From: Flavobacterium ranwuense
Lineage (GTDB): Bacteria > Bacteroidota > Bacteroidia > Flavobacteriales > Flavobacteriaceae
Length of the DNA: 64,000 nucleotides
Reading direction: 5' to 3'
Assembly: GCF_004349315.1 (NCBI RefSeq)
Contig: NZ_SMLH01000011.1
Span: 1 to 64,000 of the forward strand
Shown here one piece after another: positions 52,848 through 60,686 of this stretch (positions are counted from its first letter, which is position 1; each line of letters starts with the position of its first letter). The notes under the pieces were generated by a model. The model did no database searches, had not been told where the DNA came from, and saw only the letters and a list, made by a program, of their open reading frames with translations. The translations under genes and the position numbers were made by a program.

Positions 52848-53294
52848 CTAACTATTATAATTTGGCAGATTCTCTAGAAAAACATATTTTTCATTTTCAA
52901 AATCCATTTGGCAAAAGTAATGATTCAATCCATTGGTTACCATCAAAAACTCGGACTTCATTGTCATATTGTATCTTGCAATTTGGTCAAAAGTCGCTTG
53001 TGCAATTTTTACTTCAGGCGCTTTGCATTCGATTAAAATGAAAATGGAACCATCAGAATTGAAAACCACAACATCGTATCTTTTTCGCAAGCCATTGACT
53101 TTTAAAACTTTCTCTACATTTATCAACGATTTCGGGTATTTTTTTTCTTCCAATAAAAACTGGACTACATGCTGACGAACCCATTCTTCGGGAGTGAGAA
53201 TGATAAATTTTTTCCTAATTTCATCAAAAATGGAGACTTTATTTTCGCTATTTTTGAAACGAAAATTATAAAGTTGAAAATTGAGCTTTTGCAT
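52848..53294 (-). CDS. Small HsdR N-terminal-like protein (PD-(D/E)XK fold candidate)
   Basis: This 148-residue protein resembles the N-terminal domain of type I restriction subunit R (HsdR) but is complete on its own. LTPEEWVRQHVVQFLLEEKK starts the conserved part. RYDVVVF (Asp) and FILIECKAP (Glu-x-Lys) carry the PD-(D/E)XK nuclease pattern, with QIARYNM after it. The protein ends well short of any helicase domain, and no hsdS or hsdM is nearby. The small protein is conserved in Bacteroidota in this neighbourhood, so it may serve a housekeeping DNA function. The -7 motif at 53306-53299 lies so close to the ATG that the message may be leaderless. Confidence 0.8.
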   Translation of the reverse strand: MQKLNFQLYNFRFKNSENKVSIFDEIRKKFIILTPEEWVRQHVVQFLLEEKKYPKSLINVEKVLKVNGLRKRYDVVVFNSDGSIFILIECKAPEVKIAQATFDQIARYNMTMKSEFLMVTNGLNHYFCQMDFENEKYVFLENLPNYNS

Positions 53295-53298
53295 AAAG

Positions 53299-53306
53299 CA
53301 AAAATA
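53299..53306 (-). promoter_or_regulatory. -7 motif very close to the HsdR-N-like start
   Basis: Minus-strand TATTTTTG (53306-53299) ends only five bases before the ATG at 53294. Transcription would begin at or inside the start codon, unless translation starts elsewhere. Confidence 0.35.
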
Positions 53307-53307
53307 T

Positions 53308-53395
53308 AAAATAAGTTTAAAGTTTGAGGTTTAAAATTTCGAGTTATTTAGAACATCGAGACTGAACATTGGAACTGAACACTGAACACTAGAAA
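53308..53395 (+). repeat. TTTAAAGTTTGAGG and ACTGAACACTGA word arrays, site 4
   Basis: The first part is AAGTTTAAAGTTTGAGGTTT and AAAATTTCGAG. The second part is GAGACTGAACATTGGAACTG followed by AACACTGAACACTAG. Both word families of this window meet in the single divergent gap between the HsdR-N-like gene and holA. Confidence 0.6.
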
Positions 53396-53396
53396 A

Positions 53397-54401
53397 ATGG
53401 ACGAGGTTATAAAAATTGTAAATGATATAAAAAGCGGCAACATCAAACCCATCTATTTTTTGATGGGTGAAGAACCGTATTATATTGACAAACTATCGGA
53501 TTATATTGAGGAAAAAGTCTTATCCGAAGAGGAAAAAGGATTCAATCAAACCGTTTTATATGGAAGAGATGTTTCTATAGAAGACATTATTTCGACTGCA
53601 AAACGCTATCCAATGATGGCAGAGCGTCAAGTGGTTATCGTAAAAGAAGCCCAAGATTTAATCAGAACTATAGATAAACTGGAAAGTTATGCTGAAAATC
53701 CAATGGCAACAACGGTTTTGGTTTTTTGTTATAAATACAAAACGTTGGATAAACGTAAAAAAGTAACTAAGTTATTAGCGAAAAACGGTATCGTTTACGA
53801 AAGTAAAAAACTATATGAAAACCAGGTAGGAGAGTGGATTAAACGTGTTTTGTCAGGTAAAAAATATTCGATTGAGCCTAAAGCAAATGCCATGTTGGTA
53901 GAATTTCTTGGGACAGATTTGAGTAAAATAAACAATGAACTGGAAAAACTGCAAATTATTCTTCCTGTTGGAAGCACTATAACTCCTAAGCATATTGAGG
54001 AAAATATAGGTTTCAGCAAAGATTTTAATGTGTTTGAATTACGAAAAGCACTTGGCGAACGCAACCAGTTAAAGGCTTACACAATTGCTGAAAACTTTGC
54101 CCAAAATCCAAAAGACAATCCAATGGTGGTAACTACAAGTTTGGTTTTTGGATTTTTTATTCAATTGCTGAAATACCACGGTTTAAAAGACCGAAATCCA
54201 AAAAATGTGTCGGCAATATTAGGCGTAAACCCATTCTTTTTGAAAGAATATGATGTGGCTTTGAAAAATTATCCCATGAAAAAAGTGAGTCAAATTGTTG
54301 GTGCTTTAAGAGATATTGATGTAAAGAGCAAGGGTGTTGGAGCTAATGCGATGTCACAATCCGATTTGTTACGAGAAATGCTTTATAAAATATTTAATTA
54401 A
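53397..54401 (+). CDS. holA: DNA polymerase III delta subunit
   Basis: This 334-residue clamp-loader subunit opens the sliding clamp at the replication fork. IKPIYFLMGEEPYYIDKLSD (about 16-35) is the usual beginning, and a degenerate AAA+ fold with helical collar follows (LVEFLGTDLSKINNELEKL, about 168-186). It has no Walker motif, as normal for delta. It starts one base past the word array in the gap. The ATG is the only sensible start. Confidence 0.9.
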   Translation: MDEVIKIVNDIKSGNIKPIYFLMGEEPYYIDKLSDYIEEKVLSEEEKGFNQTVLYGRDVSIEDIISTAKRYPMMAERQVVIVKEAQDLIRTIDKLESYAENPMATTVLVFCYKYKTLDKRKKVTKLLAKNGIVYESKKLYENQVGEWIKRVLSGKKYSIEPKANAMLVEFLGTDLSKINNELEKLQIILPVGSTITPKHIEENIGFSKDFNVFELRKALGERNQLKAYTIAENFAQNPKDNPMVVTTSLVFGFFIQLLKYHGLKDRNPKNVSAILGVNPFFLKEYDVALKNYPMKKVSQIVGALRDIDVKSKGVGANAMSQSDLLREMLYKIFN

Positions 54402-54476
54402 AGGACAAAAATTCCGATATTTGTACTTCCATTCCGAGGCTTCGGAATCGGGATATTAAAATTAAATACCACAATT

Positions 54477-54659
54477 ATGGGAATGAATAAAAATACTATT
54501 TTAGGTTGGGCTACCTTGATAATGATTGTAATGGGGTTATTGCTTATTGCATTAGGCGCTTTTAGATATGATGATGTAGCGGGCTGGGGGTTTGGAGCTG
54601 TAGGTGTTGGTTTTTTGGCTAACGCATGGGTTTTTAGCTCACTTAAAGGAAGGTTATAA
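54477..54659 (+). CDS. Small membrane protein, CAL67264 type
   Basis: This 60-residue protein has two hydrophobic segments (about 9-27 and 35-54). It reads MGMNKNTILGWATLIMIVMG at the start and closes with WVFSSLKGRL. I recognise the pattern as the small CAL67264-type membrane family, which is restricted to Flavobacteriia and of unknown role. It is very short but has a clean frame, a plausible hairpin 5' of it (ATTCCGA...TTCGGAAT at 54430-54447) and a terminator 3' of it. Confidence 0.75.
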   Translation: MGMNKNTILGWATLIMIVMGLLLIALGAFRYDDVAGWGFGAVGVGFLANAWVFSSLKGRL

Positions 54660-54705
54660 TTGTTTTAAATAAAAAACTTTAGTTGTAATTAGCTAATTTA
54701 TATAA

Positions 54706-54735
54706 AAGTCATTGTATTTTGCAATGGCTTTTTTT
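54706..54735 (+). terminator. Terminator of the small membrane protein gene
   Basis: AAGTCATTG (54706-54714) pairs with CAATGGCTT (54722-54730) with one T-G pair, followed by T5. Confidence 0.85.
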
Positions 54736-54904
54736 ATGCAATTTTAACAAGATTGTTCATAGAATACTATTTAAAATTTCAATTTCAAAACTGTTTCATT
54801 AAACTTTACTCAAAATTAACTTGTTAATCTTTTGATTAAGCTGTCTTAACCTAATAGTCATCATTTCAATAAAATCAATTAACCTCTCCGAAAGTTTTAC
54901 AGCA

Positions 54905-54912
54905 TAGTTTTG
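54905..54912 (+). promoter_or_regulatory. -7 promoter motif for the PhoX-like gene
   Basis: TAGTTTTG matches TAnnTTTG, 25 bases before the ATG. No TTG lies at -33, and TTAAC/TTAAT/TTAAG words crowd the region 54816-54852, so an activator is likely. Confidence 0.45.
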
Positions 54913-54937
54913 TGAATAATAATCTTAAAAAAAAATC

Positions 54938-56413
54938 ATGAAATTTAATTCCCTAAAACAAGTAGGATTCCTGTCTTTATTGAGCTTAGCAGTTTTAAGC
55001 TGTCAAAATGATGAAAATGAGACAAAAATAAATTCTGAAATTGATTTCACAAAAACTTCTTCAGTTCCAGCTTTGGTTGTGGCTAAAGAAGGTTTCGAAA
55101 ATTTGATGATTACTTCATTAATTAGTAGTCCGGATGTATTGTCACAATCCCCTGGTTTTGTTTATGGAGCTCAACCGGATGGTGCCGGGTTTATGAAAGA
55201 CCCAAACAGTGATGGTTATATGATGATAACTAATCATGAAATATTGAAATCAGTTTCCAGAGTCTATTTTGATAAAACACTAAAAGCTGTAAAAGGAGAA
55301 TATATTGTTGATGGAATTGGAGGTATGACCAGATTATGCTCTGCTACATTAGCGACTGCAAGTATTCATGGATTTGGTCCAATGTTTTTAACCGCCGGAG
55401 AAAGCGGTGAAGAAAGTATGGTTCACGGAATAGATCCTTTTAGTTTATCTAGTCAAAAAAGCAGAACAGACAGAGTTTTACCAGCATTAGGAAAAGCAAG
55501 TATGGAAAATGCAGTTCCACTTACAAAAGAGGCTTATTCTGGTAAAACGGTTATTATTATTGGTGAAGATCAATCGTATGCAACTTCTCACATCAGTGCT
55601 GGTCAGGTGATTATGTATGTAAGCAATACTGTTGGAGATCTTACGAATGGTAAACTATATGCTTTAAAAAGAAATGATGGCGTGCAAGTTGAAACATCTA
55701 TGAATGTTGGAAGTTCTTTTGACGTGTCTTTTGTAGAAATTCCGAATGCTAAAAACATAACAGGTGCAGAAATTAATACAACTGTAAATAAACTAGGAGC
55801 TATTCGTTTTTCAAGAGTAGAAGATATAGACTACAGAAAAGGTTCTGCTAAAAATAATCGTGAAATTTATTTTACAGCAACGGGTCAAGCAAGTAATAAC
55901 GCTCCAGTTGATGGATATACTATGTGGGGAAGAGTTTATAAATTAGTTTTAAACGATAGCAACCCATTACTGGGTAAATTAGAGTTAGTAGTTGAAGGCG
56001 ATTCTACTCCGGGAACTGGTATTATAAATCCAGACAACCTTTGTGTGACCGAAAATTATGTTTACATACAAGAAGATGGTGATTCTTATTATACCGCTGC
56101 AAAACATGATTCCTATATTTGGCAATACAACATCGCTACAAAAAGTAATAAACCATGGTTGACAATGAATCACAAACGTGATGACGCAGCTTGGAATGCA
56201 ACTTATAACCAAAGTGGCGTAATGAAATTTGGAAGTTGGGAGTATGGTGCTATGGAAGATATTTCAGATGTTATTGGGGTTCCAAATACATTTATTGTGA
56301 ATGTTCACCCTCATACTTGGCAAAAAGACGCTTTCAAAAATGCGGATGGAAGCGGTGTAAATACCAACAATGAAGGCGGACAAACCGTTATAATAAGAAA
56401 TGTTCAAAAATAA
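54938..56413 (+). CDS. PhoX-like (DUF839) exported lipoprotein
   Basis: This 491-residue protein has lipobox VLSC (Cys22) and a beta-propeller-like body. Motifs follow the PhoX/DUF839 phosphatase pattern: ITNHEIL near residue 99, MTRLCSATLATASIHGFG at about 129-146, GEDQSYATSHISAGQVIMYV at about 209-228, and DNLCVTENYVYIQEDGDSYY near 365-384. That supports a metal-dependent, membrane-anchored phosphatase or esterase. PhoX enzymes release phosphate from organic esters, so phosphate starvation control would be natural, but no Pho box could be proven. The next gene, 70 bp on, encodes a di-heme peroxidase-like lipoprotein; a hairpin separates them, so read-through may be partial. Confidence 0.75.
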   Translation: MKFNSLKQVGFLSLLSLAVLSCQNDENETKINSEIDFTKTSSVPALVVAKEGFENLMITSLISSPDVLSQSPGFVYGAQPDGAGFMKDPNSDGYMMITNHEILKSVSRVYFDKTLKAVKGEYIVDGIGGMTRLCSATLATASIHGFGPMFLTAGESGEESMVHGIDPFSLSSQKSRTDRVLPALGKASMENAVPLTKEAYSGKTVIIIGEDQSYATSHISAGQVIMYVSNTVGDLTNGKLYALKRNDGVQVETSMNVGSSFDVSFVEIPNAKNITGAEINTTVNKLGAIRFSRVEDIDYRKGSAKNNREIYFTATGQASNNAPVDGYTMWGRVYKLVLNDSNPLLGKLELVVEGDSTPGTGIINPDNLCVTENYVYIQEDGDSYYTAAKHDSYIWQYNIATKSNKPWLTMNHKRDDAAWNATYNQSGVMKFGSWEYGAMEDISDVIGVPNTFIVNVHPHTWQKDAFKNADGSGVNTNNEGGQTVIIRNVQK

Positions 56414-56435
56414 TTTTTGATATTAATAAATAAAG

Positions 56436-56462
56436 AACAACCCTTTTATAGGGTTGTTTTTT
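56436..56462 (+). terminator. Hairpin between the PhoX-like and di-heme genes
   Basis: AACAACCC (56436-56443) and GGGTTGTT (56451-56458) pair perfectly and T residues follow. It would limit transcription into the next gene, whose ATG at 56483 lies past it. Confidence 0.82.
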
Positions 56463-56482
56463 GTTTTTATTTACCTAAAAAA

Positions 56483-58300
56483 ATGAAATTGTTTAAAAGT
56501 AATTGCACTAAAATATTAATCCTTGCTTTGAATTTAGCGCTTGTACTTGTGTTTTTTGGATGCGAAAAAAAATACAGTGAGCTAACGATTCAACAAGAAC
56601 TACTTTCAGATATTGAAAAATTAAATCAAAAAGTAACTGATTTTCAAAAAATAGTAGCCAATACTAATGATGAAAAAAAGATACAGCAGGCCTTTAATTC
56701 AACACGATTATCTTATAAAAAAATTGAATGGGCTGTTGAATATTTCACTCCAGATCCTGCACGATTCATCAATGGTCCTGCTTTGGATGAATTAGAAGTT
56801 GCCGAAAATACATTCTTTTCTCCTAATGGTTTTCAAGTGATGGAAGAACTCATTTTTCCTCATTATAGCATTGAAAATAAAACCGATTTGATTCGGGAAA
56901 TTAAAATATTAAATGGAAATTTAAAACAAATTAAACAACATTTAAGCGCTATCACGATTTCAAATTCTCATGTTTTAGATGCCTCTAAAATGGAAATAAA
57001 CCGAATTCTCGCCCTTGGAATAACGGGATTTGATTCGCCAATAGCTTTGCAATCCATACCAGAAACAAAAAGTAGTTTAGGTTCTTTAAAAAAATTGCTT
57101 CCAAAAATGAACTTCAATTCTCCTGAATCTAAAAATTGCGAAAAGGAAATAGCAACTATAATTAATCAGGCTGAAAACTATTGTCAATCGAATACTGATT
57201 TTAATACTTTTGACAGAACTTATTTTATTAAAAATTTTCTAAATACAATTAGTAAAAAATTAGTTGCTTTTCAAAAAATTAACGCCATAAAAAACACGAA
57301 TAGAAATAGCGTGATTAATCCAAACACAGCCACTATTTTTGAAAAAGAGGCGTTTAATGTAAATGCGTTTATTCCTTCTGAAGAATATAGATATACTGAA
57401 GAAAAAGCTGCATTGGGGCAGCAATTATTTTACGAAAATTCTTTTTCTGATAGTAAAACCCGAAGTTGTTCTTCTTGTCATAATCCTGAAAAAGCATTTA
57501 CCGATAGTTTAAAAACAAATCAATCTTTAAATGGCGGTCATTTAAGTAGAAATACGCCAACTTTAACTTACGCCTCATTGCAGAACGCCCAATTTTGGGA
57601 CATGCGACAATTGGATTTAGAAAAACAAAGTTTAGATGTTATTCAAAATAAAGATGAAATGCACGGGAATGTTTCCAATGCAATTCAAACATTAAATAAA
57701 GACAAGAAATATCAAAAGTTATTTAAAAAGGCGTTTCCAACATCAAAAAAAATAGAAGAATGGCAAATTCAAAATTCTTTGGCCAGTTACATTCGTTCTT
57801 TAAATGCATTCGACAGTAAATTTGACAATTATATGCGAGGCAATTCAGATGATTTCAGTGATGAAGAAAAACTGGGTTTTAATGTCTTTGCAGGAAAAGC
57901 AAAATGTGCTACTTGTCACTTTATCCCTTTATTTAATGGAACTGTTCCGCCTAGTTATCAAAAAACAGAACAAGAAGTTATAGGAACACCAGCGGACAAA
58001 AATGGTAAAAAAATCAGCCCAGATTTGGGAAGATATTTGCAATACCAAATGCCTCAATTAAGGAATGCATTCAAAACTCCATCGTTGCGAAATGTTGCCG
58101 TAACCGCACCTTATATGCACAATGGTGTTTATTCAACTTTAGAAGAAGTTGTTGATTTTTACAATAAAGGAGGCGGAGTTGGTATGGGGATATCCGTTGA
58201 AAATCAAACATTACCAACGGATAAATTAGAATTAACCGAAAAAGAGGTAAAAGGATTAATTGCGTTCATGAAAACTTTGACTGATAAGGCGTATCAATAA
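56483..58300 (+). CDS. Di-heme cytochrome c peroxidase-like lipoprotein with helical N-terminal domain
   Basis: This 605-residue lipoprotein (lipobox FFGC, Cys27) has two parts. Residues about 35-285 are all-helical and resemble the imelysin/EfeO-type fold (RFINGPALDELEVAENTFF). Residues about 310-605 are a MauG/CcpA-type di-heme domain with c-type heme sites CSSCH (329-333) and CATCH (475-479). MHNGVYSTLEEVVDFYNKGG is the conserved segment of this family. I use the ATG at 56483; the upstream ATG at 56417 would put 22 residues, encoded by the terminator, before the signal. It may reduce peroxides or process a partner, probably the PhoX-like protein beside it. Confidence 0.85.
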   Translation: MKLFKSNCTKILILALNLALVLVFFGCEKKYSELTIQQELLSDIEKLNQKVTDFQKIVANTNDEKKIQQAFNSTRLSYKKIEWAVEYFTPDPARFINGPALDELEVAENTFFSPNGFQVMEELIFPHYSIENKTDLIREIKILNGNLKQIKQHLSAITISNSHVLDASKMEINRILALGITGFDSPIALQSIPETKSSLGSLKKLLPKMNFNSPESKNCEKEIATIINQAENYCQSNTDFNTFDRTYFIKNFLNTISKKLVAFQKINAIKNTNRNSVINPNTATIFEKEAFNVNAFIPSEEYRYTEEKAALGQQLFYENSFSDSKTRSCSSCHNPEKAFTDSLKTNQSLNGGHLSRNTPTLTYASLQNAQFWDMRQLDLEKQSLDVIQNKDEMHGNVSNAIQTLNKDKKYQKLFKKAFPTSKKIEEWQIQNSLASYIRSLNAFDSKFDNYMRGNSDDFSDEEKLGFNVFAGKAKCATCHFIPLFNGTVPPSYQKTEQEVIGTPADKNGKKISPDLGRYLQYQMPQLRNAFKTPSLRNVAVTAPYMHNGVYSTLEEVVDFYNKGGGVGMGISVENQTLPTDKLELTEKEVKGLIAFMKTLTDKAYQ

Positions 58301-58364
58301 CAATTTGTTTAAAATTTTAAATTCAAATGTCTTGACAACATATTTATTATTTCTTTAATAATGC

Positions 58365-58372
58365 TATATTTG
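58365..58372 (+). promoter_or_regulatory. -7 promoter motif of ettA
   Basis: TATATTTG matches TAnnTTTG, 32 bases before the ATG. A TTG lies 30 bases further upstream, too far for a standard -33. Confidence 0.45.
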
Positions 58373-58404
58373 TATTCTTTTAAAAATTAAAACCATAAAT
58401 AAAT

Positions 58405-60099
58405 ATGTCAGACGATAAAAAGGTGATTTTCTCAATGCAAAAATTGAGTAAAACCTATCAAGGAGCAGACAAACCCGTTCTTAAAAACATCTATTTGAGT
58501 TTCTTTTACGGAGCAAAAATTGGTATTTTGGGTTTAAATGGTTCAGGGAAATCTTCTTTATTGAAGATTATTGCCGGAGTTGACAAGAACTACCAAGGCG
58601 ATGTTGTCTTTGCACCGGGTTATACAGTGGGTTATTTAGAACAGGATCCTATTTTAGATGATAGTAAAACCGTTATCGAAATTGTAAGAGAGGGTGTTGC
58701 TGAAACGATGGCTGTTCTGGACGAATTCAATAAAATCAATGATAGTTTTGGTTTGCCGGAAGTCTATGAAAATGCAGATAAGATGGAGCAATTGATGGAT
58801 CGTCAAGCGCTTTTACAAGATAAAATTGATGCATTGGGTGCTTGGGAAATCGACACCAAGCTAGAAATCGCTATGGATGCTTTACGCACGCCAGAAGGAG
58901 ATACACCTATTAAAAACCTTTCAGGAGGTGAACGTCGTCGCGTAGCTTTATGTCGTTTGTTGTTGCAACAACCTGATGTTTTACTGTTGGATGAGCCTAC
59001 GAATCACTTGGATGCTGAGAGTGTACTTTGGTTAGAACAGCATTTAGCACAATACTCAGGAACTGTAATTGCAGTAACGCACGATAGATACTTTTTGGAC
59101 AATGTAGCAGGTTGGATTCTTGAACTGGATAGAGGAGAAGGTATTCCTTGGAAAGGGAATTATTCTTCTTGGTTGGACCAAAAATCAAGCCGTATGGCAC
59201 TCGAAGAAAAAGTAGCTTCAAAACGTAGAAAAAACTTAGAACGCGAATTGGACTGGGTTCGTCAAGGTGCCAAAGGCCGTCAAACGAAACAAAAAGCACG
59301 TTTGCAGAACTACGACAAACTTTTGAATGAAGATCAAAAACAGTTGGATGAAAAACTGGAAATTTATATTCCAAATGGTCCTCGTTTAGGAACAAATGTA
59401 ATTGAAGCCAAAAATGTTTCTAAAGCATTTGGCGATAAATTGTTATATGATAATTTAAATTTTACTTTGCCACAAGCAGGAATTGTTGGAATTATCGGGC
59501 CAAACGGTGCTGGTAAATCCACTATTTTCAAGATGATTATGGGCGAAGAAAAACCAGATGCTGGAGAATTTTCAATTGGAGACACGGTAAAAATCGCTTA
59601 TGTCGATCAAGCGCACTCTAATATTGATCCTAATAAGTCAATTTGGGAAAACTTTGCTGATGGTCAGGAATTAATCATGATGGGCGGACGTCAAGTGAAT
59701 TCGAGAGCTTATTTGAGCCGTTTCAATTTTGGTGGAAGTGATCAAAACAAAAAAGTAGCTACACTTTCTGGAGGGGAACGCAACCGTTTGCACCTTGCAA
59801 TGACTTTGAAAGAAGAAGGAAACGTACTTTTACTGGATGAGCCTACGAATGATTTGGACATCAATACGCTTCGGGCTTTGGAAGAAGGTTTGGATAATTT
59901 TGCAGGTTGTGCCGTAGTAATTTCGCACGACAGATGGTTCTTGGACAGAATTTGTACGCATATTTTAGCTTTCGAAGGAAACTCTGAAGTATATTATTTT
60001 GAAGGTGGTTTCTCTGAATACGAAGAAAATAAGAAAAAACGTTTAGGTGGTGATTTAACTCCAAAACGATTGAAATACAGAAAATTAATTAGAAGTTAA
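58405..60099 (+). CDS. ettA: Energy-dependent translational throttle protein EttA (ABC-F)
   Basis: This 564-residue ABC-F ATPase binds the ribosomal E site and gates translation by cellular ATP/ADP ratio. Two ABC domains are present: the first has Walker A GLNGSGKSS, signature LSGGERRRVALC and Walker B LLLDEPTNHLD; the second has GPNGAGKST, LSGGERNRLHLA and LLLDEPTNDLD. A linker (P-site tRNA-interacting motif, about 250-325) with many Lys and Arg lies between them. ABC-F proteins lack membrane domains. The length and the start MSDDKKVIFSMQKLSKTY match EttA. A strong terminator ends the unit. Confidence 0.96.
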   Translation: MSDDKKVIFSMQKLSKTYQGADKPVLKNIYLSFFYGAKIGILGLNGSGKSSLLKIIAGVDKNYQGDVVFAPGYTVGYLEQDPILDDSKTVIEIVREGVAETMAVLDEFNKINDSFGLPEVYENADKMEQLMDRQALLQDKIDALGAWEIDTKLEIAMDALRTPEGDTPIKNLSGGERRRVALCRLLLQQPDVLLLDEPTNHLDAESVLWLEQHLAQYSGTVIAVTHDRYFLDNVAGWILELDRGEGIPWKGNYSSWLDQKSSRMALEEKVASKRRKNLERELDWVRQGAKGRQTKQKARLQNYDKLLNEDQKQLDEKLEIYIPNGPRLGTNVIEAKNVSKAFGDKLLYDNLNFTLPQAGIVGIIGPNGAGKSTIFKMIMGEEKPDAGEFSIGDTVKIAYVDQAHSNIDPNKSIWENFADGQELIMMGGRQVNSRAYLSRFNFGGSDQNKKVATLSGGERNRLHLAMTLKEEGNVLLLDEPTNDLDINTLRALEEGLDNFAGCAVVISHDRWFLDRICTHILAFEGNSEVYYFEGGFSEYEENKKKRLGGDLTPKRLKYRKLIRS

Positions 60100-60126
60100 T
60101 TCATTTTAATTAATTTAATAATAGCA

Positions 60127-60157
60127 AGAGGATGTCCATTGGTCATCCTCTTTTTTT
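60127..60157 (+). terminator. Terminator of ettA
   Basis: AGAGGATGTCC (60127-60137) and GGTCATCCTCT (60141-60151) pair with one T-T mismatch, followed by T6. Confidence 0.9.
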
Positions 60158-60189
60158 GTACTATTTTTTTATCCTAATTGATTCATTTA

Positions 60190-60603
60190 TTATAAAAACT
60201 TAGCTCGAAGCTCTTTTGTGGGTATCAGGCAAGTTTCCTTTTTTCCATACCATTTGTAGCGGTTTTTGGCAATGTAATCGTAAATGTAGTTGTTGAATGA
60301 AGTGGGTAATATCGAAAATAAGGAGCCGAAATAAAATATTCCACCTAAATCTTTTGCAATTTCCAAAACCGCTTCTGATTTATAATAATATGCAAAACCA
60401 GGCTGATACAATATAATACTATCCGTTTTTTTAATATCAATACCCAAATGTTTGATGATTTTTTGACCTAAATCAGATTGCAGGGCAACAAACCTGAAAA
60501 CATCTTTTGTATCATGCTTAATGATCTTTTGAACAGTTATATCGCAAAGATTGCAAACGCCATCAAAGAGAATAATTTTTTTGTCTTTAGGAATATCGAG
60601 CAT
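60190..60603 (-). CDS. Thiol-disulfide oxidoreductase-like protein, DCC family (DUF393)
   Basis: This 137-residue protein starts with the family motif D-G-x-C-x-x-C: FDGVCNLC with D14, C17 and C20. KNRYKWYGKKE near the C-terminus is the second conserved segment. The CxxC pair suggests a thioredoxin-like redox role, but no biochemical function is established for the family. It has no signal peptide. It is a single gene between ettA and the mutS2 gene, on the strand of mutS2. Confidence 0.9.
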   Translation of the reverse strand: MLDIPKDKKIILFDGVCNLCDITVQKIIKHDTKDVFRFVALQSDLGQKIIKHLGIDIKKTDSIILYQPGFAYYYKSEAVLEIAKDLGGIFYFGSLFSILPTSFNNYIYDYIAKNRYKWYGKKETCLIPTKELRAKFL

Positions 60604-60652
60604 AATTTAGAATTTAAAATTATTAACAAAGTCGAAATTTATTTTTCGTCTG

Positions 60653-60686
60653 AATACTAAAGACTGATTACTGAGTACTGCTTACT
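60653..60686 (+). repeat. ACTGATTACTGAGTACTG word array, site 5
   Basis: The tract CTGAATACTAAAGACTGATT, then ACTGAGTACTGC, repeats the ACTGAnnACTGA words seen at four other gaps. Its right end overlaps the last few codons of mutS2. Confidence 0.5.

Noticed and set aside
54401..54476. Possible third copy of the structured repeat (ATTCCGAGGCTTCGGAAT)
   Set aside because: Only a small hairpin is shared; the TAGCCCYGATGG and AGCGGG ends are missing.
54760..54905. Candidate Pho box before the PhoX-like gene (CTGTCTT and TAGTCAT near 54850)
   Set aside because: Spacing is 14 bases instead of 11 and the TTAA words are expected at this AT content; not strong enough to call.
56417..56482. N-terminal extension of the di-heme peroxidase-like protein
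   Set aside because: The 22 codons lie across a terminator hairpin and would bury the signal peptide; the ATG at 56483 gives a normal lipoprotein signal.
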